Position numbers and translations under genes: made by a program. Under the pieces are notes generated by a model that saw only the letters and a program-made list of their open reading frames with translations, did no database searches and was not told the origin of the DNA. This document shows, piece after piece, positions 1 to 8,141 of a stretch of DNA of 64,000 bases. Within the stretch, counting starts at the first letter, position 1. Each line of letters begins with the position of its first letter. The DNA is from Pseudomonadota bacterium (GTDB lineage: Bacteria > Pseudomonadota > Gammaproteobacteria > Steroidobacterales > Steroidobacteraceae): assembly GCA_947459825.1 (NCBI GenBank), contig CANHFH010000001.1, positions 59,338-123,337 on the forward strand, given 5' to 3'.

Positions 1-229
1 CTTCCGCACGCCGAACTACCTCTCGCACTCCGTGTCGCTGCGCTACGCCGCTGACGACTGGGAGCTGATCGGTACCGTCCGCAACGTGTTCGACAAGGAC
101 CCGCCGTTCGTCAGCGGTGGTCAGGGCGCGCAGGGCGCGGGCCGCGTCCTCAACACCCTGCCGGGCGTCGGCTACGACCTGTTCGGTCGCTCGTTCACGG
201 TCCGCTTCGCCAAGCGGTTCGGTAAGTGA
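1..229 (+). CDS. TonB-dependent receptor, C-terminal fragment
   Basis: Last 75 residues of an outer-membrane protein whose start lies to the left of the window; the frame is open from base 2. The visible part contains VRNVFDKDPPFVSGG and ends in an amphipathic strand, SFTVRFAKRFGK. An 'NVFDKDPP' turn followed by one final beta strand is the usual end of a TonB-dependent receptor barrel. These receptors import siderophores, cobalamin or other scarce compounds with energy from TonB. The substrate cannot be read from this fragment. A strong terminator lies 60 bases after the stop, so this is the last gene of its transcript. Confidence 0.75.
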   Translation, partial: FRTPNYLSHSVSLRYAADDWELIGTVRNVFDKDPPFVSGGQGAQGAGRVLNTLPGVGYDLFGRSFTVRFAKRFGK

Positions 230-289
230 CCGACCCCACCGGCGCCGTCCGCGGCGCCGGTGAGTGACGACGATGAGATGATGACGACA

Positions 290-319
290 CGGGCCCTCCT
301 CGGAGGGCCCGTTTCTTTT
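290..319 (+). terminator. Rho-independent terminator of the TonB receptor gene
   Basis: A perfect 10-base-pair stem (bases 290-299 with 302-311, core GGGCCCTCC/GGAGGGCCC) closes on a very tight loop and is followed by TTTCTTTT at 312-319. This is a textbook intrinsic terminator for plus-strand transcription. There is no T-run on the other side, so it should not stop the minus-strand gene that ends at 318. Confidence 0.85.
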
Positions 320-968
320 ATGGCAGCGCGCGCAGCAGCTCGAGCGGATGGCCCAGTCCGCCCTCGGCGGCGGCGCCGTAGCCCCAGGCCGCGCCGAAGA
401 ACCGCAGTCCGTTGGTCTGCGCGGCGCGCCGGTCCTCGGCCGAGTCGCCCACCATCCAGCTGCGGGGGGCTGCCAGCCCCTCACGCCGGAGGACCTCGGT
501 CACCAGCGCGGGCTTGTGCGGCGCGGGTGGCGTGAGCGCGTCGAGGGCGTAGATGCCTGTGAACCGCGCCGTCCAGCCGAGGTGCTCCAGGATGCGCCGT
601 GTGGGCGCGATGCGCTTGTTGGTGACGATGTGCAGAGCGATGCGGGCCTCGGCGAGCCCGTCGAGCATCGCCGCCACGCCCTCGTAGACCGCCGTCGAGC
701 GGTACCCTGCGGTGTCGTAGTCGTCGCGGAACGCGGCCACGAGGGCCTGCACGGCGGCCGGATCATCGCGACCGAGCAGCGTGGCCGCGGTCTTGGCGAG
801 CGGCGGCCCGATCAGCGAGGGTGCGAGCGGCACGGCGGGCTCGAGGCCCGTCACGCGCAGCGCGGCCCCGAACGAGGCCAAGATGCCGGGCGCTGAATCG
901 ATCAGCGTGCCGTCGAAGTCGAACAGCACCGCGGCCGGCATCGGGACGACGGAAGGCGTGGTGGTCAT
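318..968 (-). CDS. HAD-family phosphatase, phosphoglycolate phosphatase-like
   Basis: 216-residue haloacid-dehalogenase hydrolase. Motif I is FDFDGTLIDS with the nucleophile and acid/base aspartates at about residues 17 and 19. The motif II threonine lies in HIVTNKR, the motif III lysine in PHKPAL, and motif IV is MVGDSAEDRRAA. The helical cap between motifs I and II places it in the Gph/PgpB-like subgroup, which dephosphorylates phosphoglycolate or similar small phosphates. The true substrate is unknown. It starts 7 bases after the stop of the ABC exporter gene, so the two are probably cotranscribed. An internal ATG at residue 10 (MPAAVLFDFD) is an alternative start. Confidence 0.85.
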   Translation of the reverse strand: MTTTPSVVPMPAAVLFDFDGTLIDSAPGILASFGAALRVTGLEPAVPLAPSLIGPPLAKTAATLLGRDDPAAVQALVAAFRDDYDTAGYRSTAVYEGVAAMLDGLAEARIALHIVTNKRIAPTRRILEHLGWTARFTGIYALDALTPPAPHKPALVTEVLRREGLAAPRSWMVGDSAEDRRAAQTNGLRFFGAAWGYGAAAEGGLGHPLELLRALP

Positions 969-975
969 AGCCGCC

Positions 976-2769
976 TCATGCGCCGCGATCGTTGAACTGC
1001 AGCGCCGCGAGCCGGGCGTAGAGCGGGTTGCTCGCCACCAGTTCGTCGTGCCTTCCGCTCGCGATGATCCTGCCCTGGTCCATCACGACGATGCGGTCCG
1101 CCTTGAGCACCGTCGCGAGCCGGTGCGCGATGATGATGGTGGTGCGCGAGAGCATGAGTTCCTCGAGCGCGCGCTGCACCACGCGCTCGCTCTCGGCGTC
1201 GAGCGCGCTCGTCGCCTCGTCGAGCAGCAGCAGCGGCGGGTTGCGCAGGATGGCACGCGCGATGGCGATGCGTTGGCGCTGGCCGCCGGAGAGGCGCGTA
1301 CCTTTCTCGCCGAGGAAGGTGTCGAAGCCCTCGGGCAGGGCGCGGATGAAGTCCTCGGCGTAGGCGGCGCGCGCGGCGGCCTCGACCTCGGCATCGCTCG
1401 CACCCGGTCGGCCGTAGCGGATGTTCTCGCGGGCGCTGGTGCCGAACAGCACCGTGTCCTGCGGCACGAGACCGATGCGGCCGCGTACCGCGCGCGGATC
1501 GGCGGTGGCGATGTCGACGCCGTCGAGCAGCACGCGTCCCTGCTGCGGGTCGTAGAAGCGCAGCAACAACTGGAATGTCGTGCTCTTGCCGGCGCCCGAG
1601 GGGCCGACGAAGGCCACGGTCTCACCGGGAGCGATGTCGAGCGTGACGCCGTCGAGGGCCGGAGTGTCGGGGCGCGACGGATAGTTGAAGCGCACATCCT
1701 CGAAGCGCACGCGGCCGGCCGCGGCGCCCGGCGCGAGCGCCGGCAACGGCACGGGCGAGGGCGGAGCGACGATGGCGGGGGTGGCCTGCTGCAGCTCGAC
1801 GAGCCGTTCCATGGCGCCCGCGGCGCGCTGCACCTCGCTCCACATCTCGCTGAGCGAGGCCGCCGCCACGCCCGCGTACACGGCGAACAGCAGGAACTGC
1901 ACGAGCTCGCCGCCGCTCATCCGGCCCGCGAGCACCTGGTGCGCGCCGAACCACAGCACGAGCGTGATGGCGGCCACCACGAGCGTGGTCGAGAGCGCGG
2001 TGAGCCAGGCGCGCACGCGGGTGCGCACCACCGCGACATCGAACGAGGCCTCGACCGCATCGCCGTAGCGCTTGGTGTTGAGGTCCTCGAGCGTGTAGGC
2101 CTGAACCGTCTGGATGGCGTTCAGGGTCTCGCCGGCGAGGCCGCTGGTGTCGGCGATGCGGTCCTGGGAGCTGCGTGAGAGCGTGCGGAGCTTGCGGCCG
2201 AGCGCGATCACCGGGACGATGACCGTGGGCATGGCGATGATGATGAGCCCGAGCAGCTTGAGGTTGGTCACGCCCATCATCACGATGGAGCCGGCGAGGT
2301 TGATGGTCGAGCGCAGCGCGATCGAGATGCCGACGCCCGAGATCGACTGCACGAGCGTGGTGTCGGTGGTCAGGCGCGAGAGCACCTCGCCGGTGCGCGT
2401 GACCTCGAAGAACTGCGGGTCCATGCGCACGACATTGCGGTAGGTGGCCGATCGGATGTCGGCGACCACGCGCTCGCCGAGCCAGGTCACGAGATAGAAC
2501 CGCATGGCGGCGAAGGCGCCGAACAGCACCGCGACGCCGAGGAAGGCGATGAAGTAGATGTTGATGGTGTCGGCGTTGCCGGCCGTCATGCCGCGGTCGA
2601 TGAGCTGCTTGAGGGCCACCGGCAGCGCCAGCATCGACCCGGAGGCGAGCAGCAGGGCGACCATCGCCCAGGCGAGCACGCTGCGGTAGGGCTTCAGGAA
2701 CGGCCAGAGCGCAGCGAGGGGGCGTGCCGACTTGGCCTTGGGGCGGTCGGCGGAGGAGGCGTCGGACAT
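976..2769 (-). CDS. ABC exporter, fused permease and ATPase (MsbA-like)
   Basis: 597-residue half-transporter of the type I exporter fold. Residues 20-330 hold six membrane helices, and residues 350-590 form the nucleotide-binding domain. Walker A is GPSGAGKST (about 388-396), the signature is LSGGQRQR, Walker B is LLLLDEATSALD, and the switch histidine lies in IIAHRL. All catalytic residues are intact. Such proteins act as homodimers that export lipids, peptides or drugs from the inner membrane. The sequence resembles the MsbA/HMT1-like group, but nothing fixes the substrate, and the neighbours (oxidoreductase, HAD phosphatase) do not suggest lipid A export specifically. Confidence 0.9.
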   Translation of the reverse strand: MSDASSADRPKAKSARPLAALWPFLKPYRSVLAWAMVALLLASGSMLALPVALKQLIDRGMTAGNADTINIYFIAFLGVAVLFGAFAAMRFYLVTWLGERVVADIRSATYRNVVRMDPQFFEVTRTGEVLSRLTTDTTLVQSISGVGISIALRSTINLAGSIVMMGVTNLKLLGLIIIAMPTVIVPVIALGRKLRTLSRSSQDRIADTSGLAGETLNAIQTVQAYTLEDLNTKRYGDAVEASFDVAVVRTRVRAWLTALSTTLVVAAITLVLWFGAHQVLAGRMSGGELVQFLLFAVYAGVAAASLSEMWSEVQRAAGAMERLVELQQATPAIVAPPSPVPLPALAPGAAAGRVRFEDVRFNYPSRPDTPALDGVTLDIAPGETVAFVGPSGAGKSTTFQLLLRFYDPQQGRVLLDGVDIATADPRAVRGRIGLVPQDTVLFGTSARENIRYGRPGASDAEVEAAARAAYAEDFIRALPEGFDTFLGEKGTRLSGGQRQRIAIARAILRNPPLLLLDEATSALDAESERVVQRALEELMLSRTTIIIAHRLATVLKADRIVVMDQGRIIASGRHDELVASNPLYARLAALQFNDRGA

Positions 2770-2808
2770 GCGCCATTCTAGCGCGGCGGTCCGAGGGGCG
2801 CGGCGGCC

Positions 2809-3957
2809 TCAGTCGTCGACGCGCAGCACCAGTTTGCCGGTGGTCTCCCCCGACTGCAGCGCCGCCAACGCGGCGTGCGCATCGGCGAACGCCCAGACGC
2901 CGCCGAGGCGCGGTCGTTCCGGGATCAGCGCGAGCGTCGCCTGCATCGCCGCCGGCAGACGCGCCGCCTCGCCCCACAGCCAGATGAGGTTGAAGGCGAG
3001 CAGGCCGCGGTTCTGCGAGATCATGGCGAGCGGGTCGAGCCGCGGACGGCGCAGCCAGCGCCAGGCGAGGCGCAGCGGGTTCGGACGGCGGCCGTCGCCC
3101 ATGAAATCAGCCGCGCCGTAGAGCACGAGACGACCCTCGGGCGCGAGGCGCTCGAAGGCGGGGCGGAAGGCCGGCCCGTACACCGCGTCGAACACCACAT
3201 CGAAGCCGCCGACGCCCAGATGCGCGAGCGCGGCATCGAGGTTCGCGGCATAACGCTCATCGCGCAGCACGATGGCGGCCGGGTCGAGGCCGTATTCCCG
3301 CGCAAGCCACTCGCGTTTGGCGGGTCGGCCCACCACGGCCACCGGACGCGCGGCGATCCGCCGCAGCGCGTGCAGCGCGTTGAGGCCGACGCCGCCCGCC
3401 GCCGACTGCACGAGCACCACCGACCCCGCGCGCGCGCGGCCGAGCTCGACCAATCCGTACCAGGCGGTGAGCGCCTGCACGGGGTAGGCGGCGCCGTCCT
3501 CGAACGACCAGCCCTCCGGCAGCGGCCAAAGATATTCCGCGCCGATGTTGAGGCGGCTCGCGTAGCCGCCGAAGCGGGTGAGCACGATGACCCGGTCGCC
3601 CGATCTGTGCGTCGTCACGCCTGCACCGACCGCGCGGACCGTGCCCGCGGCCTCGAGCCCCGGTACGAAGGAGCCGGAGGGCGTCGCGGAGTAGAGTCCC
3701 TGACAGGCGAAGATGTCGGCGAAGTTCACGCCCACCGCGGCGACATCGACCTGCACCTCGCCGGCCGCCGGCGGCGGCAAGGGTTCCTCGACGAGCGCCA
3801 GACGCGCGAGCGACCCGGCGCGCGGGATGCGCCAGGCACGACGGGTCAGGGCGGGGGCGGTCGACGCCGGGCCGGGTGCCGGAGCGTCAGGCGTCGGAGC
3901 GTCAGGCGTCGGGGTGTCAGGCTTCGGGGCGGGTGGCGTCGTCACGCCGCGCAGCAT
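2809..3957 (-). CDS. Zinc-independent quinone oxidoreductase-like MDR protein
   Basis: Medium-chain dehydrogenase/reductase of about 382 residues. The GroES-like half contains GVNFADIFACQGLY, and the nucleotide-binding half contains the NADPH loop SAAGGVGLNALHAL. The catalytic zinc ligands of alcohol dehydrogenases are absent, which matches the quinone reductase/VAT-1 branch. The first 40 residues are a Pro/Asp/Thr-rich tail built on a 15-base repeat. The start was set at the ATG at 3957 because the frame further upstream runs into the regulator gene; a GTG at 3945 is an alternative. Either start overlaps the end of the regulator gene (stop at 3917-3919). It is probably cotranscribed with, and possibly controlled by, that regulator. 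Confidence 0.75.
   Translation of the reverse strand: MLRGVTTPPAPKPDTPTPDAPTPDAPAPGPASTAPALTRRAWRIPRAGSLARLALVEEPLPPPAAGEVQVDVAAVGVNFADIFACQGLYSATPSGSFVPGLEAAGTVRAVGAGVTTHRSGDRVIVLTRFGGYASRLNIGAEYLWPLPEGWSFEDGAAYPVQALTAWYGLVELGRARAGSVVLVQSAAGGVGLNALHALRRIAARPVAVVGRPAKREWLAREYGLDPAAIVLRDERYAANLDAALAHLGVGGFDVVFDAVYGPAFRPAFERLAPEGRLVLYGAADFMGDGRRPNPLRLAWRWLRRPRLDPLAMISQNRGLLAFNLIWLWGEAARLPAAMQATLALIPERPRLGGVWAFADAHAALAALQSGETTGKLVLRVDD
3881..3925. repeat. Three tandem 15-base repeats encoding a Pro/Asp/Thr linker
   Basis: Three head-to-tail units at 3881-3895, 3896-3910 and 3911-3925. The first two are identical (GGAGCGTCAGGCGTC) and the third has two changes. Read on the minus strand they encode PDTPT-PDAPT-PDAPA near the start of the oxidoreductase. 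The last copy overlaps the end of the AraC-type gene. Confidence 0.85.
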
Positions 3958-4354
3958 ACTGCGAGGGCAGCACGCCCACATAGCGGCGGAACATGCGCGC
4001 GAAATACGAGCCGTCGTGGAACCCGACGGCGTAGGCGATGCCGGTGACCGACTGCTCGCCCGCCGTGAGCCGGCGGCAGGCCTCCCGGATCCGGAAGCGC
4101 AGCAGGTACTCGCGGAAGGTGATGCCGAAGGTGGAGTGGAAGTTGCGGCTGAACTGGAAGCGGCTGAGGCCGCAATGCTCTGCGACAGCGCTGGCGGCGA
4201 ACTTCTCGTGGTACCGCTCGGTGACGAAGGCGATGGAGCGGTGGACGGCGGACTGCACGGCGTCGCCGGAGGAAGCGAGAGCGGCCTCGGCGCGGGCGAG
4301 GGACTCGGTCATCTCGATCTCGCGGGGCGACCCTGCCCCTTTGTCGTCAACCAC
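3917..4354 (-). CDS. AraC/MarA-type transcriptional regulator
   Basis: 145-residue protein made almost only of the AraC DNA-binding domain (about residues 40-138). The first helix-turn-helix is AVAEHCGLSRFQFSRNF, and the second is GIAYAVGFHDGSYFARMFRR with the conserved GF..SYF core. No ligand-binding domain is present, so it resembles the single-domain MarA/SoxS group, in which the amount of protein sets the response. The GTG start at 4354 has GGGA six bases upstream; an internal ATG at 4312 is possible. It heads the minus-strand group with the oxidoreductase, ABC exporter and HAD phosphatase, a set compatible with redox or toxin stress. An inverted repeat at 4382-4401 may be its own operator. 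Confidence 0.8.
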   Translation of the reverse strand: MVDDKGAGSPREIEMTESLARAEAALASSGDAVQSAVHRSIAFVTERYHEKFAASAVAEHCGLSRFQFSRNFHSTFGITFREYLLRFRIREACRRLTAGEQSVTGIAYAVGFHDGSYFARMFRRYVGVLPSQYAARRDDATRPEA

Positions 4355-4381
4355 TTGGCGTCCCGCCGGTGTTCCGGCAAT

Positions 4382-4401
4382 TCGTCTCTAAGATGAGACG
4401 A
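4382..4401. promoter_or_regulatory. Inverted repeat upstream of the AraC-type gene
   Basis: Seven-base arms TCGTCTC and GAGACGA are separated by TAAGAT, 27 bases upstream of the regulator start, in an unusually AT-rich stretch (4379-4450) between two divergent genes. On the minus strand a TTGTCG hexamer just upstream could be a -35 element. The position fits an operator, but no bound factor is known. Confidence 0.35.
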
Positions 4402-4517
4402 GTGGGATGTTAATTCGACAATGCAAGTGACAGAGATTAAGAATCGTTCACACTCGAGACCCGTTCCGCAACAGAATTGCCCCAAGGGCGGGGAGCGTCA
4501 TCGGCTAAAATCGCTGC

Positions 4518-4826
4518 ATGGAACGCGAACAGGACCCCGCCGCCAGTTTCGATGCCGCCTTCACCAAGGCCGTCGACCTCGGCAACAAGTTGGCCGACAA
4601 GGACAAGCAGGCCGACCTCTGGGACATCGCCGACGGCCTGCTCGCCGGCGCGCTGCAGTACTGGCTCTATTCGCGTCAGCCCTGCGCCGACCCCCGCTGC
4701 ACGGAGTGTCTGCCGGTGAGCACCGCGGAAGGCCGCATGGCGGAGCTGCAGAAGCTCATCCGCGAGCTCTCCGAAGAGAGCGAGTACTTCCACAGCCCCA
4801 ACGACGCGAACGCCGGCCGCGCCTGA
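4518..4826 (+). CDS. Small uncharacterised protein with a three-cysteine motif
   Basis: 102-residue soluble protein that I do not recognise. Residues 1-50 are helical and acidic/basic mixed (LADKDKQADLWDIADGLL). They are followed by SRQPCADPRCTEC, a C-x4-C-x2-C cluster that could bind a metal or form a disulfide, then an amphipathic helix (MAELQKLIRELSEESEYF). No signal peptide or membrane segment is visible. No Shine-Dalgarno sequence stands at normal distance, and a TAAAAT hexamer sits 6 bases before the ATG, so a leaderless transcript is possible. It is divergent from the AraC-type gene and convergent with gabT. Confidence 0.65.
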   Translation: MEREQDPAASFDAAFTKAVDLGNKLADKDKQADLWDIADGLLAGALQYWLYSRQPCADPRCTECLPVSTAEGRMAELQKLIRELSEESEYFHSPNDANAGRA

Positions 4827-4871
4827 GCGCGGGCATCGCACCGGCGCCGCACGCGCCGATCCGTCCACCGT

Positions 4872-6158
4872 TCATCGCGCCTTGGCGGCGTCCTCCAGCG
4901 CGGCTTCGAGGATCGCCAGACCCTCCGCGAGCTGGGCATCCGGCAGGGTGAGCGGCGCCAGGAAGCGGATCACATTGCCGTAGACGCCGCAGGACAGCAG
5001 CACCAGACCGCGCCGTCCCGCAGCCTGCACCAAAGCCCGCGTGAGCTCGGCATCGGGCGCATCGGCACGGCGGTCGCGCACCAGCTCCATCGCCACCATC
5101 GCGCCGAGGCCGCGCACATCGCCGATGCATGACCAGCGCGATCGCAGGTCCTCGAGCCGCGCACGCAGCACGGCGCCCTGCCGCTCCGCGCGCGCGCAGA
5201 GGTCCTCCGACTCGATGACATCGAGCACGGCGAGCCCCGCGGCGCAGCCGAGCGGCGAGCCGGCGTAGGTGCCGCCGAGCCCGCCCGCAGGCGGTGCGTC
5301 CATGATGTCGGCGCGGCCGATCACGCCCGACAGCGGCACGCCGCCGGCGAGGCTCTTGGCGACCGTGATGAGGTCGGGCACGACGCCCGCATGCTCGATG
5401 GCGAACATGCGTCCGGTGCGCGCAAAACCGCTCTGGATCTCATCGGCGATGAACACGATGCCGTGGCGGTCGCAGATGTCGCGCAGCGCGCGCAGGAACG
5501 CCGGCGGCGCCGGGTAGAAACCGCCTTCGCCCTGCACCGGCTCGATGATGATCGCGGCGACGCGCTGCGGATCGACATCGGCCTTGAAGAGCTGCTCGAT
5601 CGCGGCGAGCGACTGCGCGACCGAGATGCCGTGGTACTCGACCGGGAAGGGCGCGTGGTAGACATCCGGCAGCATCGGGCCGAAGCCCGCCTTGTAGGGC
5701 TGAACCTTGCCGGTGAGGCTCATGCAGGCGAGGGTGCGGCCATGGAAGCCGCCGCCGAAGGCGATCACCGCCGGGCGACCGGTGTGGTAGCGCGCGATCT
5801 TGACCGCGTTCTCCACCGCCTCGGCGCCGGTGGTGAGGAAGATGGTCTTCCAGGGTCCGGGCCCCGGTGCGAGCGCGTTCAGGCGCTCGGCGAGCGCGAC
5901 ATAGTTCTCGTAGGGCGTGACCTGGAAGCAGGCGTGCGAGAGCCGCGCGAGCTGCGCCGCCACCGCGCCCTGCACGCGCGGGTGCAGATGACCGGTGTTG
6001 AGCACGGCGATGCCGCTGGCGAAATCGATGTAGCGTCGCCCCTCGACATCCCAGATCTCGCCGTTGGCGGCGCGGTCGGCGTATACCTGCAGCGAGTTGC
6101 CGACGCCGCGCGGGATGGCGGCCGCACGGCGGCGGGCGAGGTCGGCATTGGTCGGCAT
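4872..6158 (-). CDS. gabT: 4-aminobutyrate aminotransferase
   Basis: 428-residue class III PLP aminotransferase, full length for GabT. It contains the cofactor loop TTGAEAVENAVKIAR, the glycine-rich FGGGFHGRT, the EPVQGEGG segment, the aspartate of FIADEIQSGFARTG, and the Schiff-base lysine in TVAKSLAGGVPLSG (about residue 270). It transfers the amino group of 4-aminobutyrate to 2-oxoglutarate, giving succinate semialdehyde. No succinate-semialdehyde dehydrogenase is nearby, so a related omega-amino-acid substrate cannot be excluded. It is transcribed alone, divergent from the ferredoxin reductase gene across 91 bases. Confidence 0.85.
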   Translation of the reverse strand: MPTNADLARRRAAAIPRGVGNSLQVYADRAANGEIWDVEGRRYIDFASGIAVLNTGHLHPRVQGAVAAQLARLSHACFQVTPYENYVALAERLNALAPGPGPWKTIFLTTGAEAVENAVKIARYHTGRPAVIAFGGGFHGRTLACMSLTGKVQPYKAGFGPMLPDVYHAPFPVEYHGISVAQSLAAIEQLFKADVDPQRVAAIIIEPVQGEGGFYPAPPAFLRALRDICDRHGIVFIADEIQSGFARTGRMFAIEHAGVVPDLITVAKSLAGGVPLSGVIGRADIMDAPPAGGLGGTYAGSPLGCAAGLAVLDVIESEDLCARAERQGAVLRARLEDLRSRWSCIGDVRGLGAMVAMELVRDRRADAPDAELTRALVQAAGRRGLVLLSCGVYGNVIRFLAPLTLPDAQLAEGLAILEAALEDAAKAR

Positions 6159-6249
6159 CGGAGGCTCCGGAACGGTGTCGACGGGGGGCGTCTGCTAGAC
6201 TTTGCAGCGTGAATCTAACCGAATTTTCCGTCCCCTGACGAGGTCCTGC

Positions 6250-7284
6250 GTGTCCGAGACCATACAGACCGAAGTGGTGATCGTCGGCGCGGGGCCCTGC
6301 GGCCTGTTCCAGGTGTTCGAGCTCGGCCTGCTCGGCATGCGCGCCCATGTGCTCGACTCGCTCGCAGCGCCCGGCGGTCAGTGCACCGAGCTCTATCCCG
6401 ACAAGCCCATCTACGACATCCCTGCCTTGCCGGTCTGCGGTGCGCAGGAGCTCGTAGACCGCCTGATGCAGCAGATCAAGCCCTTCGAGCCGCAGTTCCA
6501 CCTGGGCCAGGAGGTGATGCAGGTGACGCCGCGTGCCGACCGTCGCTTCGATGTGGTGACGAACACCGGCACGCGCTTCGACGCGGGCGCCATCGTCATC
6601 GCGGCGGGGGTCGGCTCGTTCCAGCCGCGCCGCCTCGGCGTGCCGGGTTGTGAGGCCTTCGAGGGCCGGCAGCTGCACTACCGCGTCAAGGGCGCCGACG
6701 ACTACCGCCGGCAGCGGCTGGTCATCTTCGGCGGCGGCGACTCCGCCCTCGATTGGGTCAATGAATTCGCGCCCACCGCGCCCGCGTTGACGCTGGTGCA
6801 CCGTCGGCAGGAGTTCCGCGCCGCGCCGGCGTCGGTCGCGCGCATGCGCGAGCTCGAGGCAGCAGGCCGCCTGCGCTTCATCGAGGGCCTCGCCGACGGG
6901 ATCCTCGCCGAGGGCGACCGTCTCACCGGCGTGCGCGTCAAGGGCGCCGACGGCACGATGCACGATCTCGCCGCCGACCATGTGTTCGCGTTCTTCGGAC
7001 TGCACCCGAAACTGGGTCCCGTCGCCGAGTGGGGCCTCGAACTCGAGCGCAAGGCGCTCAAGGTCGACACCGAGAAGTTCCAGACCAGCGTCCCCGGGAT
7101 CTTCGCCGTCGGCGACATCAACACCTATCCCGGCAAGAAGAAACTGATCCTCTCGGGCTTCCATGAGGCCGCGCTCGCCGCTTTCGGCATCCAGGCCTGG
7201 CTCTATCCCGAGAAGAAGCAGTTCCTCCAATACACCACCACCAGCCCCGTGATGCAGAAACGCCTGGGGGTCGCCGCGCCGTGA
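6250..7284 (+). CDS. Ferredoxin/flavodoxin-NADP+ reductase, thioredoxin-reductase type
   Basis: 344-residue flavoprotein of the TrxR-like FNR family. The FAD-binding motif VVIVGAGPCGLF lies at the N-terminus, followed by the family phrase CTELYPDKPIYDIPA, a second dinucleotide fold VIFGGGDSALDW for NADPH, and FAVGDINTYPGKKKLILSGFHEAA near the C-terminus. The CxxC pair of true thioredoxin reductases is missing, as expected. It passes electrons between NADPH and ferredoxin. The GTG at 6250 was chosen because GACGAGG lies 7 bases upstream and the family begins there. It overlaps the thioesterase gene by GTGA. Confidence 0.88.
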   Translation: MSETIQTEVVIVGAGPCGLFQVFELGLLGMRAHVLDSLAAPGGQCTELYPDKPIYDIPALPVCGAQELVDRLMQQIKPFEPQFHLGQEVMQVTPRADRRFDVVTNTGTRFDAGAIVIAAGVGSFQPRRLGVPGCEAFEGRQLHYRVKGADDYRRQRLVIFGGGDSALDWVNEFAPTAPALTLVHRRQEFRAAPASVARMRELEAAGRLRFIEGLADGILAEGDRLTGVRVKGADGTMHDLAADHVFAFFGLHPKLGPVAEWGLELERKALKVDTEKFQTSVPGIFAVGDINTYPGKKKLILSGFHEAALAAFGIQAWLYPEKKQFLQYTTTSPVMQKRLGVAAP

Positions 7285-8141
7285 TCGGCGGCCTGCCCGA
7301 CCTGCTGCGGCAGTTCGAGCTCGAGCGGCTCGAGGTGAACCTGTTCCGCGGTGCGAGCCGCGACATCGGCAGCCCTCAGGTGTTCGGCGGGCAGGTGCTC
7401 GGTCAGGCGCTGACCGCCGCCTACGCCACCGTCGTGGAGGGCCGCGAGGTGCACTCGCTGCATGCGTATTTCCTGCGCCGCGGCGACTTCGACCGGCCGA
7501 TCGTCTACCAGGTGGACCGCAGCCGCGACGGTCACTCGTTCTCGTCGCGCCGTGTCATCGCCATCCAGAACGGCGAGCCGATCTTCACCTTCTCGTCGTC
7601 GTTCCACGCGGCGGAGCCGGGGCTCGACCACCAGGCGACGATGCCGCAGGTGCCCGCGCCCGAGTCCTTGCCCGATTGGAGCCGCCCGACGCCCGAGGTG
7701 GCCGAGCGCCTGCCCGAGAAGATGCGGCGCTTCCTGGTGCGCGAGCGGCCCTTCGAACTGCGGCCGGTGGAGCCCATCGACTACCTGGACCCCAAGCCGC
7801 AGCCGCCTCTGCAGCACCTTTGGCTGCGCACCGCCGGTGCGCTGCCGGACGACCGGCGCCTGCACCGCTGCCTGCTCGCCTACATCTCCGACTTCAACCT
7901 GCTCGGTACCGCCACCCGCCCCCATGCTGCCGATTTCAGCAGCGACAACCTCACCATGGCGAGCATCGACCACGCGATGTGGTTCCACCGGGATTTCCGG
8001 GTCGATGAATGGCTCCTCTACTCGATGGAGAGCCCGAGCGCTTCGGGCGCCCGCGGCTTCGCGCGCGGCAGCCTCTACGACCGCAGCGGGCGTCTGGTGG
8101 CGAGCACGGCGCAGGAAGGGCTGATGCGGGTCCGGTCGTGA
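7281..8141 (+). CDS. tesB: Acyl-CoA thioesterase II
   Basis: 286-residue double-hotdog thioesterase. The N-terminal hotdog contains FGGQVLGQALTAAY and VHSLHAYFLRRGD. The C-terminal hotdog contains SIDHAMWFHRDFRVDEW, and the end is STAQEGLMR, which carries the conserved glutamine. The Asp/Ser-Thr/Gln catalytic set of TesB appears complete. It hydrolyses medium- and long-chain acyl-CoA to free fatty acid and CoA. The GTG start overlaps the reductase stop by four bases, and its own stop overlaps the cytochrome c start in the same way, so the three genes are translationally coupled. Confidence 0.9.
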   Translation: MIGGLPDLLRQFELERLEVNLFRGASRDIGSPQVFGGQVLGQALTAAYATVVEGREVHSLHAYFLRRGDFDRPIVYQVDRSRDGHSFSSRRVIAIQNGEPIFTFSSSFHAAEPGLDHQATMPQVPAPESLPDWSRPTPEVAERLPEKMRRFLVRERPFELRPVEPIDYLDPKPQPPLQHLWLRTAGALPDDRRLHRCLLAYISDFNLLGTATRPHAADFSSDNLTMASIDHAMWFHRDFRVDEWLLYSMESPSASGARGFARGSLYDRSGRLVASTAQEGLMRVRS

